Of a DNA stretch of 64,000 bases, positions 1 to 7,265 are shown one piece after another (the stretch's first letter is position 1; the number at the start of each line of letters is the position of its first letter). The DNA comes from Nonomuraea sp. NEAU-A123 (GTDB lineage: Bacteria; Actinomycetota; Actinomycetes; Streptosporangiales; Streptosporangiaceae). A program made the position numbers and the translations under genes. The notes below the pieces were generated by a model that saw only the letters and a list, made by a program, of their open reading frames with translations, made no database searches and was not told the DNA's origin. The stretch is from contig NZ_JAHFZZ010000034.1 of the NCBI RefSeq assembly GCF_018603905.1, positions 44,430-108,429 on the forward strand, read 5' to 3'.

Positions 1-7
1 GGCCACC

Positions 8-964
8 GTGTCCCGCGCGTTGCGCCACCGCTTCGGCGCCGACGTACGCCCGATCACCCTGGCAACCCTGAACCGTGTGGACCTCCTGCCGACCTATCTG
101 CAGGCCGGTGCCGACGTGCATGGCAGCCATAGCCTGTTCTACTGGCTGCGTGCCCGTGGCCGCGGGCACGTCGTGAGCCGCGACAACGCTGCGATGGGCC
201 TGGCCTGGCGCGACGACGTGAAACAGCTAATCGCCATCCGCCCGGTCGGCCCTCTTGAAGCCGTGATGCGACTCCTCGACGCGGCTGCCCAGTCGGTCAA
301 CGACCGGGCGGGGCCACCTCTGGTCGTCCGATACTGCTCACCAGCCGTCGCCGAGCACCTCCGCGACCAGGGGTGGACGGAGATGAGCAGTCCCTGGCAC
401 GCCGACGCGCCGGCCGACGACGAAACACACCCCGAAGTGATCGTCACCGCTCCTGCCGTCGAGATGCCCGGCGGCCGCAAGTACAAGCCGCTGCGGGAGG
501 CCGTGTTCCTGCACGCCCCTCACTGTCAATACACCGCCCGGCCCGCACCGCTCGGCATCGGCGAGACCACGCTCATCCACGCCGAAGCGGCGCGAGCCGA
601 CGACTACGATCAGCACGAGCTCGGGTTCAACGACGCCGTCGCGGCCAGCCTGGCGTCCCACCACCACGATGGGCTCACCTACCACTATCTGACCCGCCGA
701 GATCGGCTGGCCGCCTTCGCGATCACCGCCGACATCACCGGCATCGCCCACGGCTACTATCTGGCAGCCCGTAGCGAACCTCGGCTGGTCACCTACTTCC
801 TGTGGCTGATCTATCTTCAGCAGCGCCGCGCCGGCGCCTCAGCGCTGAACCTTGGCGGTTCGGAAATCCGGTCGCTGTTCGAGTTCAAGACGCGCACCTT
901 CCCGGACCACATACAGCAGCGCACCTGCCTGCTGCAAAGTCCCCACGCCCCCACTGACAGGTGA
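8..964 (+). CDS. GNAT-fold protein, 5' end possibly cut by window edge
   Basis: The 318-residue product has the C-terminal layout of GNAT/FemAB-like acyl- or aminoacyl-transferases (DUF2156-like): a sensor-like beta-strand segment, then ALNLGGSEIRSLFEFKTRTF near residues 278-297, the usual substrate-pocket region ending in a lysine-containing FK motif. The first possible start is GTG at 8, but the frame is open to the left edge, so the true N-terminus may lie outside. Its stop overlaps the GTG of the dioxygenase by four bases, so the two are translationally coupled. The acceptor and donor cannot be read from the sequence. Likely role: transferase of a small biosynthetic operon. Confidence 0.6.
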   Translation: MSRALRHRFGADVRPITLATLNRVDLLPTYLQAGADVHGSHSLFYWLRARGRGHVVSRDNAAMGLAWRDDVKQLIAIRPVGPLEAVMRLLDAAAQSVNDRAGPPLVVRYCSPAVAEHLRDQGWTEMSSPWHADAPADDETHPEVIVTAPAVEMPGGRKYKPLREAVFLHAPHCQYTARPAPLGIGETTLIHAEAARADDYDQHELGFNDAVAASLASHHHDGLTYHYLTRRDRLAAFAITADITGIAHGYYLAARSEPRLVTYFLWLIYLQQRRAGASALNLGGSEIRSLFEFKTRTFPDHIQQRTCLLQSPHAPTDR

Positions 965-1809
965 ACATGACCATCAACTTCGTCATCCACAACGCCGACG
1001 TCGTGCTCCGCGAACGCACCTGTACCACCATGCTCACCCCGCAGGAAGAGAACGTGTTCGTCGACCAAGGCGTAGTCGTCCCTGCCAACCGCATGCCCGA
1101 CGACACGATCGACCTGCTGCGTGATGCGATCGACCTCCAGGTGGCCGAACACTTCCCCTCCGCCGAGGACAGAACCTACGACGCGGAGTTCTCCGGCCAG
1201 TACGTCCGGGACCCGCACAAGCAGGACCCGCAGATCGCCATGATCCCGTTGCTGTCCTTCGGCCTGGCCGACACTGTCCGCTGTCTGCTCGGCCCTCGGA
1301 TCGTGCTGCGTAACTCGAACGTGCGCGTCACCCACCCACGCACCGGGGATGGGACCGTGTGGCACACCGACTATCGGCCCCACACCTCACCAGCGTCACG
1401 GCTGGCATCAGCGCCGACCGTGATCACCTGCCTGATCTACCTCGACGCGGCGGACGAGCAGACAGGGCCGCTGCTGGTGGTGCCGGGCAGTCACAACCGT
1501 CTCGACCAGCCGCCGGCCACCGACGACCCCCTCGACGACCAGGTCATGATCCAGGTTCAGCCTGGCCAAGTCGTGCTGATGAACGCCGCCATGTGGCACC
1601 GCGGCGGCGCCAACCACAGCGAGCGGACCACGCGCCGCCTGCTCACTCTGCAACTGTCGTCAATCTTCATGCCAGAGTTCAACTTCGAACCCAGCCTCCC
1701 CTCAGCCGCCTACCAGCGGCTACTCGAACAGGCTCGATCGAGCGAGGACGAGCCGTTGCTGGAACTGCTCGGCCACGGCGGGCTCAATCCGACCAGCGCC
1801 CGCTACTGA
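961..1809 (+). CDS. PhyH-family Fe(II)/2-oxoglutarate dioxygenase
   Basis: A 282-residue phytanoyl-CoA dioxygenase (PhyH) family enzyme. The facial triad is visible: His135-x-Asp137 in VWHTDYR and the distal His213 in AAMWHRGG, followed by an Arg-rich RRLLTL strand that would bind the 2-oxoglutarate carboxylate. LLVVPGSHNR is the typical PhyH strand. Such enzymes hydroxylate or halogenate small molecules or carrier-bound amino acids; the substrate is not deducible. The start used is GTG at 961, coupled to the gene before; ATG at 967 is an alternative. It lies upstream of an ABM monooxygenase and SHMT, suggesting amino-acid-derived metabolite synthesis. Confidence 0.85.
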   Translation: MNMTINFVIHNADVVLRERTCTTMLTPQEENVFVDQGVVVPANRMPDDTIDLLRDAIDLQVAEHFPSAEDRTYDAEFSGQYVRDPHKQDPQIAMIPLLSFGLADTVRCLLGPRIVLRNSNVRVTHPRTGDGTVWHTDYRPHTSPASRLASAPTVITCLIYLDAADEQTGPLLVVPGSHNRLDQPPATDDPLDDQVMIQVQPGQVVLMNAAMWHRGGANHSERTTRRLLTLQLSSIFMPEFNFEPSLPSAAYQRLLEQARSSEDEPLLELLGHGGLNPTSARY

Positions 1810-1828
1810 CCACGCCGCAGGAGGACAG

Positions 1829-2134
1829 ATGATCCTTTACCGCGTGGCCGTCACCGTTGACCCTCGCCATCTGGAGCGCGCTCGCCGCATGTTCGCCGCG
1901 TTGGCCGAAGCAAGCCGTCGAATCCCCGGAGTCATCAACTTCGACATCCTGCAAGACCCCGACGACCCGCACCGGTTCGTGTCGATCGAGGTCTACGCCG
2001 ATGAGGATGCTGTGGACCGCCAGGGCAAGCTGCCCCAGCTCCACGCGGTGATGGCGGCGTTCCCCACAGTGCTGAGCGCCGGACCCGAGGGAAGAAAGTT
2101 CGTCGTGTCAGACAGTGAGCCGTGGCCGTCATGA
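1829..2134 (+). CDS. ABM-fold (antibiotic biosynthesis monooxygenase-like) protein
   Basis: A 101-residue single-domain ferredoxin-like protein of the ABM superfamily. It shows the strand-helix pattern ILYRVAVTVDP...IPGVINFDILQDPDDPHRFVSIEVYAD, then a helix that would carry the H residue in LPQLHAVM. Members include cofactor-free quinone-forming monooxygenases and proteins of unknown activity. An AGGAGG-type RBS sits 5-10 bases before the ATG. Its end overlaps one possible upstream start of the SHMT frame. Together with the dioxygenase it provides oxidative tailoring in this operon. Confidence 0.8.
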   Translation: MILYRVAVTVDPRHLERARRMFAALAEASRRIPGVINFDILQDPDDPHRFVSIEVYADEDAVDRQGKLPQLHAVMAAFPTVLSAGPEGRKFVVSDSEPWPS

Positions 2135-2217
2135 CGATCTGCCCGCATGGCAGCGCCATGACCACGGAGTGTGAAAGCCTGGCTGCTGTTCTTCACCCAT
2201 ACCTCGGAGACACGATC

Positions 2218-3663
2218 ATGGCCCTGCCTGCTGAGCCCGCCGACTCGCTCGCCTTCGCCGCCGCGCTGGACCTCATCACGAAAGTCGAACCGCGCGTCGC
2301 CGAAGCGATCCGGCAAGAACTCCAGGACCAGCGTGAAAGCCTCAAGCTGATCGCCAGCGAGAACTACGCCTCGCCCGCCGTGCTGGCAGCGATGGGGAAC
2401 TGGCTGAGCGACAAGTACGCCGAAGGCACCATCGGCCGCCGCTTCTACGCGGGATGCCGCAACGTCGACACCGTCGAGCGCATCGCCGCCGAGCACGCCA
2501 CGGCCCTGTTCGGCGCAGCCCACGCCTACGTGCAGCCGCATTCGGGCATCGACGCCAACCTCGTGGCGTTCTGGGCGGTGCTCGCCCAACGGGTGGAGGC
2601 TCCGGCCCTGGCGCGTGCGCAAGCCCGTCACGTCAACGACTTGTCCGACAGCGATTGGGAAGAACTGCGCCGCGACCTGGGTAATCAGCGGATGCTGGGC
2701 ATGAGCCTCGACGCCGGAGGCCATCTGACCCACGGCTTCCGGCCCAACATCTCTGGCAAGATGTTCCACCAGGCAAGCTACGGAACCGACCCGGCCACCG
2801 GCCTGCTCGACTACGACCACGTCCGCGCCAAGGCCCGCGAGTTTCGGCCGCTCGTCCTCATCGCGGGCTACTCCGCCTACCCCAGGAAGATCAACTTCCG
2901 GATTATGCGGGAGATCGCCGACGAGGTCGGAGCCACCCTCATGGTGGACATGGCCCACTTCGCCGGCCTCGTGGCCGGGAAGGTCTTCACCGGCGACTTC
3001 GACCCCATCCCGCACGCCCACATCGTCACGACCACGACCCACAAGACCCTTCGCGGCCCACGCGGCGGGATGGTGCTGTGCCAGCCCGAGCTGGCCGACC
3101 AGGTCGATCGCGGCTGCCCGATGGTGCTCGGCGGGCCGCTCCCGCACGTCATGGCCGCCAAAGCGGTCGCCCTGGCCGAAGCACGCACGCCCGACTTCGC
3201 CCGCTACGCCGAGGCCGTCGTCGCCAACGCCCAGGCGCTCGCCGAGGGCCTGCGACGACGGGACGTCACCCTGGTCACCGGCGGCACCGACAACCACCTC
3301 GTCCTGCTCGACGTCTCCACATTCGGGCTGACCGGACGGCAAGCCGAAGCCGCCCTGCTCGACGCGGGCGTGGTCACCAACCGCAACGCCATCCCGCGCG
3401 ACCCCGCCGGCGCCTGGTACACCTCCGGCATCCGTCTCGGCACTCCCGCCCTGACCACCCGAGGCCTCAACCTGGCCGACATGGACCGCATCGCCCACCT
3501 GATCCACACGGTGCTGGCCAGCACCCAGCCCGCCACCACGCCTGACGGCAAAGCCTCGCCGGCCAAATACACCTTGGACGCCAAGGTCCGCGACCAGGTC
3601 AGAGAGGAGGCAGCCGACCTGATGACTGGGTATCCGCTCTACCCGGCGATCCACCTGGGATGA
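2218..3663 (+). CDS. glyA: Serine hydroxymethyltransferase
   Basis: PLP-dependent SHMT (fold type I), 481 residues from the ATG at 2218. That start has GGAGA at the right distance; GTG 2122 and ATG 2158 are upstream alternatives. Family motifs: LKLIASENYASPAV, GRRFYAGC, DMAHFAGLVAG and the PLP-lysine motif TTTTHKTLRGPRGG (Lys about 276). It converts serine and tetrahydrofolate to glycine and methylene-tetrahydrofolate, or in a biosynthetic setting catalyses the aldol-type transfer on another amino acid. Length fits the longer actinobacterial subfamily. Its place after a dioxygenase and an ABM enzyme suggests a pathway copy rather than the housekeeping gene. Confidence 0.92.
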   Translation: MALPAEPADSLAFAAALDLITKVEPRVAEAIRQELQDQRESLKLIASENYASPAVLAAMGNWLSDKYAEGTIGRRFYAGCRNVDTVERIAAEHATALFGAAHAYVQPHSGIDANLVAFWAVLAQRVEAPALARAQARHVNDLSDSDWEELRRDLGNQRMLGMSLDAGGHLTHGFRPNISGKMFHQASYGTDPATGLLDYDHVRAKAREFRPLVLIAGYSAYPRKINFRIMREIADEVGATLMVDMAHFAGLVAGKVFTGDFDPIPHAHIVTTTTHKTLRGPRGGMVLCQPELADQVDRGCPMVLGGPLPHVMAAKAVALAEARTPDFARYAEAVVANAQALAEGLRRRDVTLVTGGTDNHLVLLDVSTFGLTGRQAEAALLDAGVVTNRNAIPRDPAGAWYTSGIRLGTPALTTRGLNLADMDRIAHLIHTVLASTQPATTPDGKASPAKYTLDAKVRDQVREEAADLMTGYPLYPAIHLG

Positions 3664-3728
3664 TCCAGGCGGTTGGGGAGCGGCATCCGGCCAGGAGCGA
3701 CCGGGCTCCCACGTATCGACCGTCCACG

Positions 3729-3761
3729 CCCACCACGCCGCCACCACAGTGGCGTGGTGGC
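3729..3761 (+). terminator. Strong stem-loop downstream of SHMT
   Basis: CCACCACGCC and GGCGTGGTGG form a perfect 10-bp stem, with a smaller nested GCCAC/GTGGC stem in between. There is no clear T-run. It lies about 65 bases after the SHMT stop and probably ends that operon. Confidence 0.45.
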
Positions 3762-3948
3762 GACATGCCCGCCCGCTCTCCGCATCACGGCCTCCACGAA
3801 AGCGGGAGCGGTTCCAATGTCCGGTAGATGCCCGGTTGCTGCCCTGGTCCGGGTCCTTACCGGAGGCGAAACTTAAGTCAGCCCGGCTTTCGGGTCAACA
3901 CAGGCCGGACATGAGTCTGCGCTGTGAGATCGGAAGAGGGAGACGACC

Positions 3949-4302
3949 ATGCGAACGAAAATCATGCGGATTGGGCAAGTGACCATCGCTACCGCCGCGA
4001 CGGTCATAGCTATGACCGCACCTGCAGAAGCACACTCGTTTAGAGTGGGAAACGAGATGGGCTTCGCAGAGATCAACTCCAACCACACGACCCTGACTGT
4101 CTGCAGAGTGCTCGGAAGCTGGCCCGATTCAGACGTCTGGGGCTCGGTTAGGTACAGCGGCGGCACTATCATCCGTTATGATGCGCCCACGGTCAGCGGC
4201 TTGTGTTACCCCCACTCCCTAAGGGCCAACCCCACCGATGTCAGGTACTGCTGGCGGCCTTCAGGGGGAAGCAACCAATGTACGGCGTGGAGGGGCGAGT
4301 GA
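3949..4302 (+). CDS. Small secreted protein with signal peptide
   Basis: 117 residues. The N-terminus has basic residues, a hydrophobic run and a likely signal peptidase site after APAEA (about residue 27). The mature part has four cysteines, in TVCRV, GLCYP, RYCWR and NQCTA, which could form two disulfides. No family recognised. GC content is lower than in the flanking genes. It lies between the host operon and the end of the phage lysis operon, in the opposite direction to the phage genes, so it may be host or the outermost prophage gene (a possible lysogenic-conversion factor). Confidence 0.6.
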   Translation: MRTKIMRIGQVTIATAATVIAMTAPAEAHSFRVGNEMGFAEINSNHTTLTVCRVLGSWPDSDVWGSVRYSGGTIIRYDAPTVSGLCYPHSLRANPTDVRYCWRPSGGSNQCTAWRGE

Positions 4303-4348
4303 CCTCTCCTGCAGTTTCTGTCCTTCTTGGTCCATGAGGTTGCGGACC

Positions 4349-4388
4349 TTGACCGGTTGCGCCACCTTGCCTCCGGGCCACCGGTCAA
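4349..4388. repeat. 9-bp inverted repeat around a 22-bp spacer at the phage edge
   Basis: TTGACCGGT (4349-4357) and ACCGGTCAA (4380-4388) are perfect inverted arms. The element lies just outside the terminator of the phage lysis operon, where a temperate phage of this layout would carry its attachment site. The geometry (short arms about 40 bp apart, end to end) resembles att sites of large serine integrases, but no partner site is visible. Confidence 0.3.
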
Positions 4389-4417
4389 ACATGGTCAGGA
4401 CTAGCTGCGCAAACACG

Positions 4418-4456
4418 AAAAGCGCCCCGCTCCTCCACAAGGGAGAAGCGGGGCGT
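4418..4456 (-). terminator. Intrinsic terminator of phage lysis operon
   Basis: On the minus strand ACGCCCCGCT pairs with AGCGGGGCGC through a short loop and is followed by TTTTCG. It lies directly after the holin stop and ends the late operon. It marks the left end of recognisable phage DNA. Confidence 0.8.
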
Positions 4457-4475
4457 ACCCGTTTCGATTGACGGC

Positions 4476-4736
4476 TTACCGCTGCGAGTCAGGCAGGTCC
4501 GGCCGCGGCGTGTGCCGGGCCTTGAACCCAGCAAGGGCCGCCAGCGCAGTGGGCACCAGCGGCAGCGTGATCGCCTCCACCCAGTCGGGCAGGAAAGCGA
4601 TCATCGACGCGTCGGCAGAGACTGCCTGCAGCACCGCCATACCGGCGACACCAGCGAGGTAGGACGCCAGGCCCATAGCCTTAACCTTGGTCTCGACGGG
4701 CGGCTTGGAGTAGGTGACCTGGGGATCTGCGTGCAT
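4476..4736 (-). CDS. Putative holin
   Basis: 86 residues with two hydrophobic segments (about 22-40 and 52-70) split by a short loop, and a charged C-terminus (RHTPRPDLPDSQR). This is the usual plan of small actinophage holins, which make inner-membrane pores that release the endolysin. AGGAGG lies 5 bases before the ATG. It is the last gene of the late operon, downstream of the amidase, which supports the call; no enzymatic motif exists. Confidence 0.65.
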   Translation of the reverse strand: MHADPQVTYSKPPVETKVKAMGLASYLAGVAGMAVLQAVSADASMIAFLPDWVEAITLPLVPTALAALAGFKARHTPRPDLPDSQR

Positions 4737-4790
4737 ATGCCCCTCCTTCGGGACAGCCCGCCACCTCGGCGGGAAGTTTCAACGGAAAGA

Positions 4791-5093
4791 TCAGGCGCGG
4801 GGCGGCCACGACCATTGGCCGTGGTCCGTGCCCTCGGACCGCGACGTCGCCCAGTAGCTGTGGTTGCCGTCCAGGAACACCTGGAGGTTCACGGCCGTCC
4901 CGGCGCCCTCGAAGGTGCGCGTGATGATCGCCGGGAAGACGTCGCCGAGCTTGACAGGGGAACGGACGACGCCCTGGCCTCCGAACGACTGCATCGACTC
5001 TAGGTTGATCATGCTGACGTCATGGCCGGACAGCTTGTAGTGAACGATCCGGCCGATCGTCGGCGTCGGAGTCGTCTCGGTAGGGGTGGACAC
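4791..5093 (-). CDS. Small phage protein between endolysin and holin
   Basis: 100 residues with a Thr/Pro-rich N-terminus (MSTPTETTPTPTIG), then a compact beta-like domain starting GRIVHYKLSG and ending GQWSWPPRA. Proteins of this type are common in actinophage lysis regions, but I know no proven function. An in-line GAGG-type RBS precedes it. A copy of the 22-bp palindrome lies between this gene and the endolysin stop. Confidence 0.55.
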   Translation of the reverse strand: MSTPTETTPTPTIGRIVHYKLSGHDVSMINLESMQSFGGQGVVRSPVKLGDVFPAIITRTFEGAGTAVNLQVFLDGNHSYWATSRSEGTDHGQWSWPPRA

Positions 5094-5121
5094 GGGGTGG
5101 CCTCCTTAGAAAGGATTCAGG

Positions 5122-5143
5122 CTGATAGCGGGACCGCTATCAG
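5122..5143. repeat. Phage-wide 22-bp palindrome, copy a
   Basis: CTGATAGCG-GGAC-CGCTATCAG, perfect 9-bp arms with an extra G/C pair outside. It overlaps the endolysin stop codon (TGATAG on the minus strand). Confidence 0.8.
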
Positions 5144-6111
5144 CGGTTGAACATGGCGATCTTGGCCATCGACACCTTCTCGACGACCGCCGTGGCGATG
5201 TCCTCGCGCGGGTTGATCACCCGGAGGCGGAGCTGGTTCTTGGTGTTGAGCGAGAACTGGCCGCCCACGGACTCCTCGACCCGGCCGTTGACGTCGGCGC
5301 GGAAGCTCAGCCGCCAGGCGTCATCCTCGAACTGCTTTCCGTCGCGGCTGTAACGCGACCACGCCACGTCGATCTCCGCGCCCGGTGCCAGACCGCGGAC
5401 CTTCACCAGGCCGTCCACGATGCACCAGCGAGATGCCTGCGACAGGACTGCGGTACCGTCCGCGCCGTGTGCGTTCGGGTCGTCGGTGTACTCGGTGTGC
5501 CAGCGCACCGCCAGTTCGTCGCCGGCCGGGACGCTCTGGTCCTCACCGGCTCCCAGAGAGATGACCTCGGGCATGTCTTCCTCCTGCTGATTGATGGGCG
5601 TTCCGGGGCTCTTGAGCAGCGCGGCGACCCGCGACCGGAACGTGGACATGTTGAGGCTGTGCGGGTCGGGCTTTTGGGTGTTGACTTCCTTGTGGCCACG
5701 GACGCTGGAGGCGGGAACCCCGAACTCCCGACACAGCTCGGCGCACAACGCGTGATAGGCGTCGATCTGCACGCTTGGCCACGGCGTGTGGCCGTCGTTC
5801 TCGGCCTCGATGCCGAGCGACGTGCTGTTCATGTGGTGCGGACTGGTGCTCGGCGCGTTGTGCCAGCACCGCCCGGCGGCGACGACCCAGATCCGACCGG
5901 TGTGCTGCAGCCAGACGTGGCTGAGCGGCCCGCTCAAGCCCGGCCGTCCGTTCACGACGACGCCCCGGTCATTCCATCCGGCGGTGTGGTGGCACACCAC
6001 GCCCTCGACGGAGGGCTGCGGCCCGTGCCCGCGGGTCTTCCACCCGCCTACCTCTGTTACTGGGAAGCCCGTCTTGCGGGCGACGTCGGCGAGTTGCGTA
6101 AGCCACGGCAT
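5140..6111 (-). CDS. Endolysin, N-acetylmuramoyl-L-alanine amidase
   Basis: 323 residues from the ATG at 6111 (GGGGGA upstream). The N-terminal half is an Amidase_2/PGRP zinc amidase: VEGVVCHHTAGW (His41-His42), RCWHNAPS, LGIEAEND, and the later GHKEV...PDPHS carrying the remaining ligand and catalytic region. It would cut the MurNAc-L-Ala bond of peptidoglycan. The C-terminal half (from about residue 170) is a beta-rich domain without catalytic motifs, probably for wall binding. It is encoded upstream of the holin, forming the lysis cassette. A longer GTG/ATG start up to 6156 is possible but lacks a better RBS. Confidence 0.88.
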   Translation of the reverse strand: MPWLTQLADVARKTGFPVTEVGGWKTRGHGPQPSVEGVVCHHTAGWNDRGVVVNGRPGLSGPLSHVWLQHTGRIWVVAAGRCWHNAPSTSPHHMNSTSLGIEAENDGHTPWPSVQIDAYHALCAELCREFGVPASSVRGHKEVNTQKPDPHSLNMSTFRSRVAALLKSPGTPINQQEEDMPEVISLGAGEDQSVPAGDELAVRWHTEYTDDPNAHGADGTAVLSQASRWCIVDGLVKVRGLAPGAEIDVAWSRYSRDGKQFEDDAWRLSFRADVNGRVEESVGGQFSLNTKNQLRLRVINPREDIATAVVEKVSMAKIAMFNR

Positions 6112-6185
6112 GTCAGGTGTCCCCCTCGGAACTGTCTGCGGGCACGGCGAACACACCGTGCTCAGTAGGAAATGCGATCAACGGG

Positions 6186-6521
6186 TCAGCCGCGGGTGAG
6201 CTGGATCAGCGCGATCACCGCGCCCGCCACAGCGACCATGACGGTGACGACGGCGATGATTTGTCGGGTCCGCTCGGCAAGCTGGCTACGCGTCACGGCC
6301 TCCCGTTCCACCATGTCCAGCCGGGACTCCAGCGCCGTGTGCCGGGTGTCTGCGACTCCCCGGTCCTGCTCAACCCGCTGCGCAAGCTTCGCGTGCTGAT
6401 CGTTCACCTGTTCGAGCTGCTGCAGAAGGAGCGCAATCTGCCCGTTGACCTGGGCAAATCCCACCTCGACCAGGCGGCGCAACTCGGCCAGCGACAGCGC
6501 GAGATTGGGAACCTCATCCAC
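6186..6521 (-). CDS. Coiled-coil protein with C-terminal membrane anchor
   Basis: 111 residues: a long heptad-rich helix (LAELRRLVEVGFAQVNGQIALLLQQLEQ ... RLDMVEREA), then one hydrophobic segment (IIAVVTVMVAVAGAVIALI) and a short basic tail. The GTG at 6521 overlaps the stop of the 34-residue gene upstream. The position before the endolysin and the topology suit a membrane-associated lysis regulator or second holin-like protein, but this is inference. Confidence 0.6.
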   Translation of the reverse strand: MDEVPNLALSLAELRRLVEVGFAQVNGQIALLLQQLEQVNDQHAKLAQRVEQDRGVADTRHTALESRLDMVEREAVTRSQLAERTRQIIAVVTVMVAVAGAVIALIQLTRG

Positions 6522-6618
6522 TGGCCACCGGCCACGGCTTGCGCCCCATCCACGTCGCCACCCGCTTCGTCATCCGGATCGCCCGCACCTTCACGTGTGA
6601 CCCTGTTATCCCTTCCAT
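6514..6618 (-). CDS. 34-residue basic phage peptide
   Basis: A tiny frame reading MEGITGSHVKVRAIRMTK, then a further 16 residues. Its ATG overlaps the previous stop (TGATG) and its own stop overlaps the GTG of the next gene, matching the tight coupling of neighbouring genes. Rich in Arg/Lys, no known family. Real by gene spacing only. Confidence 0.4.
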   Translation of the reverse strand: MEGITGSHVKVRAIRMTKRVATWMGRKPWPVASG

Positions 6619-7265
6619 CAGGCCGCCCCGGTCGCGGCGGCGTACTCACGGCGGGCGGCAGCAACCTCGGCACGTTTACGGGCCAGGGCATGCTTGTCGA
6701 ACACAACCGTCGAGCGGATCAGGTCCAGCGGATCCGTTGGCGCCGCCAGGATGGCGGCCGCCTCTGCCTCCGCCAAGCCCGCGCGATGGAGGGTCCTGGC
6801 CTTGGCTGCTGCCGAGGACTGCGCGAAGGACACCACTCGGACCTTGGTTTGCTTCAGCTCCTCGATCCGTGCCAGCAGCGACTGGCGGGCGTCGTCGATC
6901 GTGGGCGCGTTCCACAACGTGACCGGCTCTGGCTCGGCCTGCGCACTGGCGGCTGCGGCGGTGAGCCGCGCCGCGCCCAGTGCGCTGGAGACGGCGAGTT
7001 CCCGATCCCGACGTGGGACGGGCAGGAACGGCTGGTGAAGTGCAATGTCGAGCAGTTGATCAATATCATCAGGGGGGATGTTGTACTCGGCCGACAGTGA
7101 TTCCATCAGCTCGGTCGGCATCACCTGGAGGATCTTCACCCCGTCTGGGCGGAGTAGGTCCAACGCCCAGTAGGTGGTTCCCTCTTCGGCCTGGCACAGC
7201 CGCACCTCGGTGATGACCCACTCGGCGACCTCTTCTGCAGCGGCAGTCTCGGGCAGAGCGGTCAT
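6618..7265 (-). CDS. Tail-tip module accessory protein (second copy)
   Basis: 215 residues. The ATG overlaps the stop of the upstream tail protein (ATGA). It resembles the protein at 10217-10690: both have a W-hydrophobic-x-L-x-R strand, a D-D/E-x-I-D-x-L helix followed by P-x-x-P (DDIDQLLDIALHQPFLPVP here) and a DDAR/DEAR-x-x-L/V-L-x-R-I/V-E helix. The two therefore look like ancient paralogues. The C-terminal extension is Ala-rich and helical. Probably a baseplate or tail-fibre assembly accessory; no biochemical role known. Confidence 0.6.
   Translation of the reverse strand: MTALPETAAAEEVAEWVITEVRLCQAEEGTTYWALDLLRPDGVKILQVMPTELMESLSAEYNIPPDDIDQLLDIALHQPFLPVPRRDRELAVSSALGAARLTAAAASAQAEPEPVTLWNAPTIDDARQSLLARIEELKQTKVRVVSFAQSSAAAKARTLHRAGLAEAEAAAILAAPTDPLDLIRSTVVFDKHALARKRAEVAAARREYAAATGAA

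Noticed and set aside
1993..3747. 584-residue minus-strand frame opposite SHMT
   Set aside because: Product is Gly/Val/Arg-rich with no domain; it mirrors the clear SHMT coding frame and is an effect of high GC at third positions.
3673..3982. Small plus-strand frames between SHMT and the secreted protein
   Set aside because: They run through a strong stem-loop and have no RBS or family; treated as intergenic.
3664..4420. tRNA gene as integration site
   Set aside because: No cloverleaf or CCA-type end could be found near the left phage border on either strand.
4471..4500. Possible twelfth palindrome at the holin stop (GACGG-CTTAC-CGCTGCGAGTC)
   Set aside because: Spacer is one base too long and the arms do not match the consensus.
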